DNA of 44,853 nt from an uncultured Clostridia bacterium. GTDB lineage: Bacteria; Bacillota; Clostridia; Christensenellales; UBA3700. The stretch lies in assembly GCA_945992255.1 (NCBI GenBank), contig CAMFVQ010000035.1:1-44853 (forward strand). The letters are read 5' to 3'. The notes beneath the pieces were generated by a model. That model saw only the letters and a program-made list of their open reading frames with translations, made no database searches and had not been told where the DNA came from. Each line of letters begins with the position of its first letter. The first letter of the stretch is position 1. Shown piece by piece: positions 8,244-17,107 of this stretch. Position numbers and translations under genes: made by a program.

Positions 8244-8272
8244 ATTATAATATAATATAGCATTGGTGTCAA
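8244..8272 (-). promoter_or_regulatory. Promoter of the rpmH operon
   Basis: On the minus strand TTGACA (8272-8267), 17-bp spacer and TATAAT (8249-8244) match the sigma-A consensus perfectly, giving a leader of about 43 nt. Confidence 0.85.
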
Positions 8273-8429
8273 GCAAATTGTATCCAAAATAATGATAGCC
8301 AGCTGTGGAAAGCAAAAGGAGCGAAGCCAAAGTGCAAAATGAGATTGCGAAAATCAATATAAAAGTCATACAAAAAGAAAAATATCAAGAGTGCTGAATA
8401 GTGGGAACGCAAAAAATGATTGGTTGGAA

Positions 8430-8499
8430 TAAAAAGAGTCAGGAACTAATTAAAACCCCCGGGGTACAATTCCCCGACAACCTTAATAGCCTGACTATA
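8430..8499 (-). ncRNA. Orphan hairpin RNA, about 70 nt
   Basis: A complete small transcription unit with no reading frame. A perfect promoter on the minus strand precedes a sequence whose ends pair: AGTCAGG (8496-8490) with CCTGACT (8443-8437), extended inward by CTATTAA against TTAATTAG. The inner part forms CGGGG/CCCCG around AATTGTA, with purine/U-rich internal loops. CTTTTTATT follows the closing stem, so the transcript should end near 8430. It resembles no riboswitch or sRNA family I know. A similar unit lies at 44587-44664. rpmH follows about 235 nt downstream but has its own promoter. Confidence 0.6.
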
Positions 8500-8505
8500 T
8501 ATATA

Positions 8506-8534
8506 ATTATACGCAAAGTAAAGGCGTTTGTCAA
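8506..8534 (-). promoter_or_regulatory. Promoter of the orphan hairpin RNA
   Basis: On the minus strand TTGACA (8534-8529), a 17-bp spacer and TATAAT (8511-8506): a perfect consensus promoter. The predicted start is about 8499, just before the closing stem of the RNA. Confidence 0.85.
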
Positions 8535-8654
8535 CATTTTTGAAGAAAAACCCGAAAATAAGCAAGATAAACAAAGAAATTGGGTGTGGAAAAGGTATAG
8601 ATAGAAAGAAAAGAAATATAATTTTTGCTTTTGTGTTGATTGTAAAATAGCAAG

Positions 8655-8683
8655 TTGACACGACTTAGTAAATCGGTTATAAT
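8655..8683 (+). promoter_or_regulatory. Promoter of the 66-aa protein gene
   Basis: TTGACA (8655-8660), 17-bp spacer, TATAAT (8678-8683), a perfect consensus match, followed by a short leader with AGGAGGT. Confidence 0.85.
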
Positions 8684-8706
8684 AAAACCAACAGGAGGTA
8701 TTGATT

Positions 8707-8907
8707 ATGACAGAAAATAAGAAAGTAGAATTGAGTGAAGACTCTCTCAAGGAAATAGCAAAAGCAATCGCACTTGCTGATATGGCAGCACAAGCCCCTA
8801 AAGAAAAAAATCCTCGTATTCCAATGGTGGAAGATGAACTCTACCATAAAGCAATGAAAGAGGGAATCGAAAAATACAATGCCATGAAAGAAGAGGGAAA
8901 AATTTGA
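8707..8907 (+). CDS. Small charged protein of unknown function
   Basis: 66 aa, not recognised. The sequence is hydrophilic, rich in Lys, Glu and Ala, with predicted helical stretches (SLKEIAKAIALADMAAQA and ELYHKAMKEGIEKYNAMKEE) and no membrane segment or Cys. Expression signals are unusually good: a perfect sigma-A promoter, AGGAGGT 8 nt before ATG 8707 and a terminator about 60 nt after the stop. It stands alone between the orphan RNA and a repeat-bearing stretch. A small structural or regulatory protein is possible, but nothing in the sequence fixes the role. Confidence 0.7.
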   Translation: MTENKKVELSEDSLKEIAKAIALADMAAQAPKEKNPRIPMVEDELYHKAMKEGIEKYNAMKEEGKI

Positions 8908-8968
8908 CAATATAGTATTTGTTTTTCCGAAGATAACGGCAGATAAAAGTGTTAAAATTAAACATGAG

Positions 8969-8999
8969 GAGCTTTGATATATGTCAAGGCTCTTTTTTT
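8969..8999 (+). terminator. Terminator of the 66-aa protein gene
   Basis: Stem GAGCTTTGA/TCAAGGCTC (one T-G pair) with loop TATATG and a run of seven T. Confidence 0.85.
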
Positions 9000-9416
9000 G
9001 TGGAGAAAACGAAATTAAGTCGGAACACGACAACTTTGAAAATGAATGCAAACTAGTGAAATCAAGTGAAAGAAATGAAGATTGGCAAGGTTTAGTAAGA
9101 AAAAGAATTTGGATATGGGGTGGAGTGTCATAAAGTGCGGTGTGATGAAACATTATGGTGGTTGGGTGTGAAACATAACGAAAACATGGTACAACCTATA
9201 ATGATATAAAATACTGAAAACAAGGGCATTTGGCGAGGAAAATTGCCTTCTGTGAAAATTGTAATAAAAACTCTTCCCCAAAATATAGACAATGTTCCAC
9301 GCATTTTATGAAACAATATAGCAAAAAGAAAAGTAATTGCAAAAATGCATATTTATGCAATAATATGCAAAAATCATAGTATAATTATGCAAAATGGGGA
9401 AAATAAGAAAAAATGG
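9000..9416. other. Gene-free stretch
   Basis: No supported gene in about 415 bases. Short open frames lack ribosome sites and family character. A run of TATGCAA motifs at 9341-9392 contains TATAAT at 9380-9385, a plausible -10 for the downstream pseudouridine synthase gene; its -35 is weak. Confidence 0.5.
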
Positions 9417-9517
9417 ACAATCCCTCAGTCTGACAGTCGTTGCACTTTGTGTCAGCCAGCTCCCTTTACACAAGGTAGCCGTTTAACAAGGATATTGTTG
9501 TCGCAAATGGGGAAAGC
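9417..9517. repeat. Dispersed palindromic repeat of the CCCTCAGTC...CAGCTCCC type
   Basis: The element starts TCCCTCAGTC, contains a small hairpin (TGACA...TGTCA), then CAGCTCCCTTTACACAAGGTAGCC, and ends with the GGATATTGTTGTCGCAAATG core shared with 1-46 and 25319-25460. Similar CCCTCAGTC/CAGCTCCC elements are scattered in many gut Clostridia genomes (recalled, not searched). It would lie in the 5' leader of the next gene. Confidence 0.65.
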
Positions 9518-9550
9518 ACCAAGCATAAAAATGCAACCAAAAGGAGAAAA

Positions 9551-10420
9551 ATGGACAAGATAACAAGAATATTACAACTCAATAGCGTGACGAGTGGAAG
9601 TGTGGAGCAGAACTTGCGACAGCTGGGCATTTCTTCATCTGTTTGCACAAGTTTGCGTAAGGAGTTGGGGCTTGTTTATGTGGTAGAAAATGGAGATAAA
9701 AAGCCACTGCGTTTGGTGGATTTTCTCGATACATGTCGCACGTTTTACATAATTCTCAAAGATTGGGACATAGAGCCAATTCCTCGCTATGATTACCCAC
9801 TGGACATTGTGTATGAAGATGAAGACGTGGCGGTCATAGACAAGCCAAGCGGTATGGCGGTTATACCTACGCACAACCATTATGGCAAGTGTTTGGTCAA
9901 TGCACTAGCCAATCTTTGGGGTGATTTTGTCTATCGCCCTGTCAATCGATTGGACAGGGATACAAGCGGACTGATGATTGTAGCCAAAAATCAACTGGCG
10001 CACAGCATTTTGTCGACTGCCGACATTGTCAAAAAGTACCACGCATTGTGCATGGGAGTGCTGAGCGGACAAGGGGTGTGGGAATATCCTATTGCGGACA
10101 GCGCCGATGAGTCGATGAAAAGATATGTGGCACCGCACGGCAAATCCGCTCTTACCAAGTACAAAGTGCTGACCAACTTTGAACAATACACTTTGGTAGA
10201 ATGCGAGCTTGTCACAGGTCGCACTCACCAAATAAGAGTTCACTCCGCTCATATCGGACACCCACTTGTTGCCGACAAGCTCTATGGCGACGGCAAGGCT
10301 ATGCTCGCTCCCAATGGCAAGCTGGTCACCACTCAAGCCTTGCACAGCTGTCATCTAGAATTTTGTTCGCCAATCACTCAGCAAAGGGTTGTGCTGGATA
10401 GCAAAGCCCCTTGGGAATAA
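9551..10420 (+). CDS. RluA-family 23S/tRNA pseudouridine synthase
   Basis: 289 aa. The family converts specific uridines in rRNA or tRNA to pseudouridine. The catalytic signature RPVNRLDRDTSGLMIVAK (about residues 131-147) holds the invariant Asp, and TGRTHQIRVHSAHIGHPLVAD and the closing HLEF motif are present. The His often found before RLD is Asn, a known variant. The N-terminal 80 residues are shorter and less S4-like than in RluD. AAAGGAG precedes ATG 9551. It is a single gene. The target nucleotide cannot be told from sequence alone. Confidence 0.9.
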   Translation: MDKITRILQLNSVTSGSVEQNLRQLGISSSVCTSLRKELGLVYVVENGDKKPLRLVDFLDTCRTFYIILKDWDIEPIPRYDYPLDIVYEDEDVAVIDKPSGMAVIPTHNHYGKCLVNALANLWGDFVYRPVNRLDRDTSGLMIVAKNQLAHSILSTADIVKKYHALCMGVLSGQGVWEYPIADSADESMKRYVAPHGKSALTKYKVLTNFEQYTLVECELVTGRTHQIRVHSAHIGHPLVADKLYGDGKAMLAPNGKLVTTQALHSCHLEFCSPITQQRVVLDSKAPWE

Positions 10421-10426
10421 TCGCTA

Positions 10427-10455
10427 TTGACACAAATGCATTTTGGTATTATAAT
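10427..10455 (+). promoter_or_regulatory. Promoter of the alcohol dehydrogenase operon
   Basis: TTGACA (10427-10432), 17-bp spacer, TATAAT (10450-10455), a perfect match with a leader of about 22 nt carrying AGGAG. Confidence 0.85.
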
Positions 10456-10483
10456 ATTTTCAGTATTTAAGTAGGAGAAATTT

Positions 10484-11707
10484 ATGAATTTTTTGCAAAA
10501 ATTCGGTTGCCGAGTTTATCAAAAAACAATGTATGTAGCATCTTGTTTTTTGCCTTGGCGCCAACCAAAAGTGTTGGATAAGATAGGCGGATTGCAAGGA
10601 CTGGGCAATTTTGTCAAAGACAACAATCTTGGCAATGTGTTGGTGGTGACTGGAAATACGGTCAAGACTCTCCAACCATTCGCCCAAATGATTAAATCTT
10701 TCGATGAGGCAGGGGCCAAGTATACTGTCTTTTCCAACGTGGTAGCCAACCCAACCATTGACAATGTGGAGGCAGGTGTTCAAGTTTACAAAGAGAATGA
10801 TTGTGCTTGTATAGTTGCTTTTGGTGGAGGTTCGCCAATGGATTGTGCCAAAGCAATCGGAGCTAGGATAGTTTGTCCAAACAAACCTGTGCAAAAAATG
10901 CGTGGATTGCTCAAAATCCGCAAAAAATTGCCACCATTTATTGCCGTTCCGACCACAGCAGGTTCTGGCAGCGAAACAACACTGGCGGCAGTTATATCTG
11001 ATGCAACCACTCACGAGAAGTATGCGCTCAATGACCCAAGTCTAATTCCGCATTATGTAGTGTTCGAGCCACGCTTGTTGGTAGGGCTTCCAAAACATAT
11101 ACTTGCAACCACAGGTATGGACGCACTCACTCACGCCATAGAGGCATATCTTGGCAAAGCAAATTGTTATATCACTCGAGAAGCTTCAATCAGAGCAATC
11201 AAGTTGATTTTCGAGTTCTTGCCAAAGGCATACAACGATGATGAGGACATAGATTCTAGACAAATTATGCAGATTGCATCATACTTTGCAGGGGTAAGTT
11301 TTACCAGAGCATATGTAGGTTATGTGCATGCAATCGCTCACCAACTTGGTGGCGTGTACGGCACTCCACACGGACTTGCCAATGCGGTAATTTTGCCATA
11401 TGTATTGGATTATTATGGTAAAAGCATAGACAAAAAGCTTCAAGAGCTTGCCACATATATTGGCGTTGCGGACAAGTCAAAATCCGTGGAAGAGAATGCT
11501 AAGCTATTTATGAAAGCACTCAGAGAACTTGGTGAAAAGCTCAATATCCCAACCAAAATAAAAGGCATAAAGGACGAGGATATTCCGCTGATGGCAGAGC
11601 GTGCTTACAAAGAAGCCAATCCGCTCTATCCAGTGCCAAAATTCATGGGAAAACAAGAACTAGAAGATATGTATCACACGATTAAGGAGAGAGAAAATGA
11701 AGCGTAA
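10484..11707 (+). CDS. Iron-containing alcohol dehydrogenase
   Basis: 407 aa. Group III (Fe-dependent) NAD(P)-linked alcohol dehydrogenase. The nucleotide-binding GGGSPMDCAKAIGA (about residues 113-126) and TTAGSGSETT are present, and the four metal ligands can be placed as Asp and His in GMDALTHAIEAY and the two His of HAIAHQLGGVYGTPHG. Substrate class (butanol, propanediol, lactaldehyde or other) is not evident. The 3' end overlaps the glycosidase start by 11 nt, so the pair is co-translated. Confidence 0.92.
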   Translation: MNFLQKFGCRVYQKTMYVASCFLPWRQPKVLDKIGGLQGLGNFVKDNNLGNVLVVTGNTVKTLQPFAQMIKSFDEAGAKYTVFSNVVANPTIDNVEAGVQVYKENDCACIVAFGGGSPMDCAKAIGARIVCPNKPVQKMRGLLKIRKKLPPFIAVPTTAGSGSETTLAAVISDATTHEKYALNDPSLIPHYVVFEPRLLVGLPKHILATTGMDALTHAIEAYLGKANCYITREASIRAIKLIFEFLPKAYNDDEDIDSRQIMQIASYFAGVSFTRAYVGYVHAIAHQLGGVYGTPHGLANAVILPYVLDYYGKSIDKKLQELATYIGVADKSKSVEENAKLFMKALRELGEKLNIPTKIKGIKDEDIPLMAERAYKEANPLYPVPKFMGKQELEDMYHTIKERENEA

Positions 11708-13322
11708 CGGAATGTGTCCTATTTGTTTTTTGAAACAACTTTTTACACCCAACAGCCGTATAACAAATGTGGACATCGAAGAAGAATATGACAACGGCGT
11801 AGCTCAAACACCGCCAATGGGTTGGTCGAGTTGGAATACTTTCAAGAACAATATTGATCAAGATATGATACTTGACACTGCCAAAGCTATGCAAGAAAAA
11901 GGCTTGGTAGATGCAGGTTATCGCTATCTCAATCTAGATGATTGTTGGCATGCCAACCTCAGAGATGAAAACGATGAACTCCAAGGCGATATGGTCAGAT
12001 TTTCGATGGGTATGCCAGCACTTGTCCAAGCTATCAACAGCCGTGGACTAAAAGTAGGTACATATTCGAGCAACGGCACATACACTTGCGAGGACTTGCC
12101 TGCAAGCCTAGGCAGAGAAGAAAAAGATGCACTCACCATTGCAAGGTGGGGCTTTGAATTTTTCAAATATGATTTTTGCCACAACATAGCCATTCCTAGC
12201 TATGCGCCACTCGTGTACAGCATCGAAATCAGCCAAGTGGGCAACGGCAAGGTAGTGCAAAAAATCTTGTGTGACCAAGCAGTTTTGCGTGGAACAGCTC
12301 GCTTGATGCCAACAAACAAAGTCGAGGGTAAAAAGTACATATCCGGTATGGACAAAGCCAAAGGTGAAGCCTTGTTCGACAATGTTTATGTAGAAGAAGG
12401 GGGCGAATATATCCTAACAATCAATGTATTCAAGAAGGGTATGTACGACAAATTCCTAAGAGCAAAAGTGGGAGATAGGGCATATTATTTTGAAATTCCA
12501 CCACAAAAGAAATGGAATGTAACAGCTCGTTTTAGCCAAAAAGTCCAACTCAAAAAGGGCGTAAATCAAATATCACTCACCAACCCAGTCGGCACTCGTG
12601 CGGATAGCGCTATGCTCCAATACTACAAAATGGGACAAGCCTTGAAAAAGGCAAGCGAGAGATTTGCCAAAGAAAACAATGAACCACTCAAACCTATCGT
12701 ATTTTCGGTATGCGAATGGGGAAGAAACCAACCATATTTGTGGGCAAGCAAAGTGGGCAATATGTGGAGAACAACACCTGACATTATACCAAATTGGTTG
12801 TGGATAAAGCATATTTATGAGCATAATGTAAAGCTCTATCAAAGCGCAAGTGTGGGACACTACAATGACCCAGATATGCTCGAAGTGGGCAACGGCAAAC
12901 TTACGCTCGAACAAAACAAATCGCACTTTGCGCTGTGGTGTATGATGAGCGCTCCACTTATGCTAGGCAACGATATACGCAGTATTACCCAAGACGTGCT
13001 CGATATTGTGACCAATGCGGATATGATAGCTATCGACCAAGACAAATTGGGCAAGCAAGCAAAGCGAATCATCAAAGGAGGGGTAGATATACTTGCAAAA
13101 CCTCTCGAAAAGGGTGTGGCAGTATGTTTGTTCAACAAAAAGTCATCATCAAAATGTGTGGCAGTGGATTGGAGCAAAATAAGTGGCGATGAATATATCA
13201 AAGCAAGTTGGACAGCGGACAGCTCAGCTGTCGAAGTTTGGACAGGCAAAGAGTGCAAACTTCAAGACCTATCCAACGTCAATCTCAAAGGATATGAGAG
13301 CAAAGTCTTTATTATAAGATAG
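11697..13322 (+). CDS. GH27-type alpha-galactosidase-like glycoside hydrolase with inserted domain
   Basis: 541 aa, with no signal peptide, so it is probably intracellular. The GH27 barrel opens with TPPMGWSSWN (38-47) and YLNLDDCWHA. The likely nucleophile is Asp159 in FKYDFCH and the acid/base Asp391 in HYNDPDML. Between the nucleophile strand and the next barrel strand (SVCEWGRNQPYLW, near 340) there is an insertion of about 130-140 residues (about 170-310) that reads as a beta-rich, CBM-like module. A C-terminal beta domain follows from about 440. A CPIC motif sits in an unusual 35-residue N-terminal leader. It overlaps the dehydrogenase gene by 11 nt. Alpha-galactosidase or alpha-N-acetylgalactosaminidase/isomaltodextranase-type activity cannot be separated. 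Confidence 0.85.
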   Translation: MKRNGMCPICFLKQLFTPNSRITNVDIEEEYDNGVAQTPPMGWSSWNTFKNNIDQDMILDTAKAMQEKGLVDAGYRYLNLDDCWHANLRDENDELQGDMVRFSMGMPALVQAINSRGLKVGTYSSNGTYTCEDLPASLGREEKDALTIARWGFEFFKYDFCHNIAIPSYAPLVYSIEISQVGNGKVVQKILCDQAVLRGTARLMPTNKVEGKKYISGMDKAKGEALFDNVYVEEGGEYILTINVFKKGMYDKFLRAKVGDRAYYFEIPPQKKWNVTARFSQKVQLKKGVNQISLTNPVGTRADSAMLQYYKMGQALKKASERFAKENNEPLKPIVFSVCEWGRNQPYLWASKVGNMWRTTPDIIPNWLWIKHIYEHNVKLYQSASVGHYNDPDMLEVGNGKLTLEQNKSHFALWCMMSAPLMLGNDIRSITQDVLDIVTNADMIAIDQDKLGKQAKRIIKGGVDILAKPLEKGVAVCLFNKKSSSKCVAVDWSKISGDEYIKASWTADSSAVEVWTGKECKLQDLSNVNLKGYESKVFIIR

Positions 13323-13348
13323 TATAAAGTAGTTTACATATATATTGC

Positions 13349-13378
13349 TTTACAAATATAACAAAAAAGTGTTACAAT
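13349..13378 (+). promoter_or_regulatory. Promoter of the glycolytic operon
   Basis: TTTACA (13349-13354), 18-bp spacer, TACAAT (13373-13378), with a leader of about 37 nt carrying AAAGGAG before pgk. Confidence 0.65.
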
Positions 13379-13421
13379 GATTATGCGAAAATTTTAACAC
13401 AAATAAAAGGAGTTTTTATTT

Positions 13422-14741
13422 ATGAACAAGATGTCAATCAAAGATGTAGATGTCAAAGGCAAAAGATGTTTGGTCAGAGTAGACTTCAACGTTCCTATGA
13501 AGGACGGCAAAATCACTGACGAAAACAGAATCAATGGTGCTTTGCCAACCATCAAATATTTGATGGAGAATGGTGCAAAGGTTATTCTTTGTTCTCACAT
13601 GGGCAAGCCACACAGCATTTTTAGTGATGACGTAAAATTGACAAAGAAGGACAAAAAGGCTATCGAAAAATTGCCAGTAGAAGAACAAGCTGCTGCTAAG
13701 CAAGAAATCATCGAAAAAGCTTTGAAGAATGATCCAGTTAAGCTTACTTTGAAGCCAGTTGCTGACAGACTTAACGAACTTCTTGATGGTAAAGTAACAT
13801 TCGCAAAAGACGTAATCGGCGAAGATGCACAAGCTAAGGTTGCAGCTTGCAAAGAGGGCGAATGTGTATTGCTTGAAAACTTGCGTTTCCATGCAGAAGA
13901 AGAGGCTTGCGACAAAGATTTTTGCAGCAAGCTTGCACAATATGCTGATATTTATGTGAACGATGCTTTCGGTACAGCTCACAGAAGCCACGCTTCTACT
14001 GCTGGTATCGTAGAATATGGCTTTGTCAAAGTTGCTGTATGTGGATTCCTCATCGAAAAGGAACTCAACGTTATGGCAAAATCTTTGGAGTCACCAGTTA
14101 GACCATTCGTAGCTATCCTTGGCGGCGCTAAGGTTGCTGACAAGCTCAAAGTTATCGACAACCTCCTCAACAAGTGCGATACACTCGTTATCGGTGGCGG
14201 TATGGCCTATACATTCCTTGTTGCTCAAGGCGGCAGTGTAGGTAAGTCTTTGGTTGACAACGAAAAGATTGATTATTGTAAAGATATGCTCGCTAAGGCA
14301 AAAGAGCTTGGCAAGACAATTTTGTTGCCAATCGACTCTGCTGTTGTAGATGAGTTCCCAGACCCAATTGATGCAAAGGTAGAAATTGAGAACGTTCCTT
14401 CCAATGCTATTCCAGCAGACAAAATGGGACTTGACATTGGTGTAGCTACCCAAAAGCTTTTTGCTGATGCAGTAAAGAGTGCCAAGACAGTTATTTGGAA
14501 TGGACCTATGGGCGTATTCGAGAATCCAACACTTGCTCAAGGAACAATTGCAGTTGCTAAAGCACTTGCAGAAGCAACCGACGCTACCACAATCATTGGC
14601 GGTGGCGACAGCGCAGCAGCAGTTGCACAACTCGGCTTTGCTGACAAGATGACCCACATCTCTACCGGTGGCGGTGCATCACTAGAACTATTTGAAGGTA
14701 AGGTACTCCCTGGTATCGCTTGCCTCAACGACAAAGAATAA
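13422..14741 (+). CDS. pgk: Phosphoglycerate kinase with an extra loop
   Basis: 439 aa, about 40 longer than common bacterial PGK. It transfers phosphate between 1,3-bisphosphoglycerate and ADP. Present are [30 protein letters not shown], the nucleotide site GGAKVADKL and the C-terminal GGGDSAAA...[10 protein letters not shown]. The extra length is one insertion of roughly 35 residues after SHMGKP (about 64-107), a Lys/Glu-rich segment in a place where the typical enzyme has a loop of about ten residues. The frame is intact through it. First gene of pgk-tpiA-gpmI. Confidence 0.97.
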   Translation: MNKMSIKDVDVKGKRCLVRVDFNVPMKDGKITDENRINGALPTIKYLMENGAKVILCSHMGKPHSIFSDDVKLTKKDKKAIEKLPVEEQAAAKQEIIEKALKNDPVKLTLKPVADRLNELLDGKVTFAKDVIGEDAQAKVAACKEGECVLLENLRFHAEEEACDKDFCSKLAQYADIYVNDAFGTAHRSHASTAGIVEYGFVKVAVCGFLIEKELNVMAKSLESPVRPFVAILGGAKVADKLKVIDNLLNKCDTLVIGGGMAYTFLVAQGGSVGKSLVDNEKIDYCKDMLAKAKELGKTILLPIDSAVVDEFPDPIDAKVEIENVPSNAIPADKMGLDIGVATQKLFADAVKSAKTVIWNGPMGVFENPTLAQGTIAVAKALAEATDATTIIGGGDSAAAVAQLGFADKMTHISTGGGASLELFEGKVLPGIACLNDKE

Positions 14742-14763
14742 AATACATATTGGAGATAGAAAA

Positions 14764-15513
14764 ATGAGAAGACCTATTATTGCAGGAAACTGGAAAATGA
14801 ACAACACAATCGCCGACACAAAGGCATTGATTGCGGACCTTATCCCACTCGTAGCTGATGCAGAGGCAGAAGTAGTTATTTGCACTCCTTACACTGACCT
14901 AGCTACAGCCGTAGAGATGACAAAGGGAACCAACATCAAAGTTGGTGCAGAGAATGTACACTGGGCAGAGAAAGGAGCTTTCACTGGCGAAATCAGTGCA
15001 AAAATGCTCGTAGAACTTGGTGTTGAGTATGTTATCATCGGACACAGCGAGAGAAGACAATACTTTGGCGAAACTGATGAAACAGTAAACAAGAGAGTAA
15101 AAGCTGCTCTTGCTAGCGGACTTAAACCAATCATTTGCGTAGGCGAATCACTCGAAGAGAGAGAAGCTGGCAAAGTTGAAGAAGTGCTTGTAAAACAAGT
15201 TGAGGGCGCTTTCGCAGACATTACAGCTGACGAACTCGACAAAATCGTTATCGCTTATGAGCCAATCTGGGCTATCGGTACAGGCAAGACTGCTACTAAG
15301 GAAGAGGCAAACGATACAATCGCTATCATTCGTAACAAAATGGCTGACCTATATTGTGCTGACTGTGCTGAGAACAAAGTTAGAATCCAATATGGTGGTT
15401 CTATGAATCCAAAGAATGCATCTGACCTTATGGCTATGCCACAAATCGATGGCGGACTTATCGGTGGTGCTTCACTCAAAGCGGTTGACTTCTCACAAGT
15501 AGTAAAATACTAA
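14764..15513 (+). CDS. tpiA: Triosephosphate isomerase
   Basis: 249 aa, usual length. It interconverts glyceraldehyde-3-phosphate and dihydroxyacetone phosphate. Catalytic Lys in GNWKMN (N-terminal), His in IIGHSERR, Glu in [12 protein letters not shown], and phosphate-binding [10 protein letters not shown] and GGLIGGASL are all present. ATG 14764 follows TTGGAGATAG; the upstream in-frame start at 14692 lies inside pgk. It follows pgk by 22 nt. Confidence 0.98.
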   Translation: MRRPIIAGNWKMNNTIADTKALIADLIPLVADAEAEVVICTPYTDLATAVEMTKGTNIKVGAENVHWAEKGAFTGEISAKMLVELGVEYVIIGHSERRQYFGETDETVNKRVKAALASGLKPIICVGESLEEREAGKVEEVLVKQVEGAFADITADELDKIVIAYEPIWAIGTGKTATKEEANDTIAIIRNKMADLYCADCAENKVRIQYGGSMNPKNASDLMAMPQIDGGLIGGASLKAVDFSQVVKY

Positions 15514-15535
15514 GAAGAAAACAAAAATAAATCTC

Positions 15536-15559
15536 AAGGCTCTCGATATCGGGAGCCTT
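15536..15559 (+). other. Intercistronic palindrome between tpiA and gpmI
   Basis: A 24-nt near-perfect inverted repeat running from AAGGCTCTCG to CGGGAGCCTT, with loop ATAT. No T-run follows, so it is not a standard terminator. It may be an RNA-stability or processing element that separates tpiA and gpmI messages. Confidence 0.5.
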
Positions 15560-15574
15560 ACTAAAAGGAAAAAA

Positions 15575-17107
15575 ATGAAATTTACTGGACTTATAATTAT
15601 GGACGGCTATGGCATCAACGCCCCAGCCGACAACAATGCAATATCTCCTATCACTTCACCAAACGTGACCAAAATGCTTTCGACTTATCCACATTCTGAG
15701 CTGCAAGCTAGCGGAATGAACGTGGGACTTCCTGACGGACAAATGGGCAACAGCGAAGTAGGTCACCTCAATATTGGTGCAGGTCGCATTATTTATCAAG
15801 AGCTTACTCGTATCACCAAAGCTATACAAGACGGCGACTTTTTCACCAACCCAGCACTTGTAGAAGTTGTAGAAAAAGCTAAGAAAAACAACAAAAAACT
15901 TCACCTTATGGGTCTTGTGTCCGACGGCGGTGTACACAGCCATATCGAGCATCTTTTTGCTTGTATCAAACTCGCAAAAGATATGGGACTCGACAATGTG
16001 TACGTTCACTGCTTTATGGACGGCAGAGACGTAGCTCCAACCAGTGGCAAAGAGTTTATCCAAAAGCTTGTTGACTATATGAACAGCATCAACTTTGGTA
16101 CAATCGCTACTATCAATGGTCGTTTTTATGCAATGGACAGAGACAACATTTGGGACAGAGTGGAGAAAGCTTACAACGCTATGGTAGAAGGCGAGGGCGT
16201 GATAGAGAGCGACCCAGTCGAGGCTATGCAACACAGCTATGACAAGGGCGTTACCGATGAATTTATGCTCCCAACAGTCTTGACAAAAGACGGCGTGCCA
16301 GTGGCTAAAGTGTCCAAGGGCGACAGCATGATTTTCTTCAACTTCCGTCCTGACAGAGCTAGACAAATCACTCGTTCATTCATCTTCGAGGACTTCAAAG
16401 GATTCGAGAGAAAGAGCGGATTTTTGGCTCCAAACTTTGTATCATTTACCCAATATGATGTGACTTTCAATGACAAACTCGATGTGGCTTACAAGCCAGA
16501 GAGCTACAACAACACTTTGGGCGAATATCTATCCAAGTGCGGATTGAAACAATTCCGTATCGCAGAAACACAAAAGTATGCGCACGTTACATTCTTCTTC
16601 AACGGCGGTGTGGAAGCTCCAAATCCAAACGAGGACCGTATTCTTATCGACTCTCCAAAGATTGCGACTTTCGATATGATGCCTGAGATGAGTGCTTATG
16701 GTGTATGCGACAAAGCTGTCGAAACAATCAAGTCAGGCAAGTATGATGTGATGATTCTCAACTTTGCCAACTGTGATATGGTAGGACATACAGGTGTGAT
16801 GGATGCCGCTAAGAAAGCTGTCGAGGTGACCGATGAGTGCGTACAAAAAGTTGTGGACGCTATCCTAAGCGTGGGCGGTCAAGCTCTTATCACTGCTGAC
16901 CACGGCAACTGCGATTATATGTATGAGCCAGATGGAACTCCATTCACCGCTCACACAACCAATCCAGTGCCATTCATTGCTATCGGCAACGATGATGTCA
17001 AGGGCTTGAAAGACGGCAAACTTTGTGATATTGCTCCAACAATGTTAGATATGATGGGACTTGCAATTCCTGCAGAAATGACAGGAAAGAGCCTTATTGT
17101 AAAATGA
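15575..17107 (+). CDS. gpmI: 2,3-bisphosphoglycerate-independent phosphoglycerate mutase
   Basis: 510 aa, standard iPGM length. Two Mn ions and a phosphoserine intermediate interconvert 3- and 2-phosphoglycerate. The nucleophile Ser lies in MGNSEVGHLNIGAGR (about residue 62), and SDGGVHSHIEHL, HCFMDGRDVAP, NFRPDRARQ, NCDMVGHTG and ADHGNCDYM mark the metal and substrate sites. AAAAGGA precedes the ATG. In Bacillus the Mn-dependent enzyme is linked to pH control during sporulation, which fits the spmAB genes here. Its stop overlaps the next start. Confidence 0.97.
   Translation: MKFTGLIIMDGYGINAPADNNAISPITSPNVTKMLSTYPHSELQASGMNVGLPDGQMGNSEVGHLNIGAGRIIYQELTRITKAIQDGDFFTNPALVEVVEKAKKNNKKLHLMGLVSDGGVHSHIEHLFACIKLAKDMGLDNVYVHCFMDGRDVAPTSGKEFIQKLVDYMNSINFGTIATINGRFYAMDRDNIWDRVEKAYNAMVEGEGVIESDPVEAMQHSYDKGVTDEFMLPTVLTKDGVPVAKVSKGDSMIFFNFRPDRARQITRSFIFEDFKGFERKSGFLAPNFVSFTQYDVTFNDKLDVAYKPESYNNTLGEYLSKCGLKQFRIAETQKYAHVTFFFNGGVEAPNPNEDRILIDSPKIATFDMMPEMSAYGVCDKAVETIKSGKYDVMILNFANCDMVGHTGVMDAAKKAVEVTDECVQKVVDAILSVGGQALITADHGNCDYMYEPDGTPFTAHTTNPVPFIAIGNDDVKGLKDGKLCDIAPTMLDMMGLAIPAEMTGKSLIVK

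Noticed and set aside
9292-9314. TGTTCCACG...TGAAACA as a parS site
   Set aside because: The two halves are separated by extra bases and the central CACGTG is absent.
15656-16366. 236-codon minus-strand frame inside gpmI
   Set aside because: Antisense shadow of a fully conserved gene.
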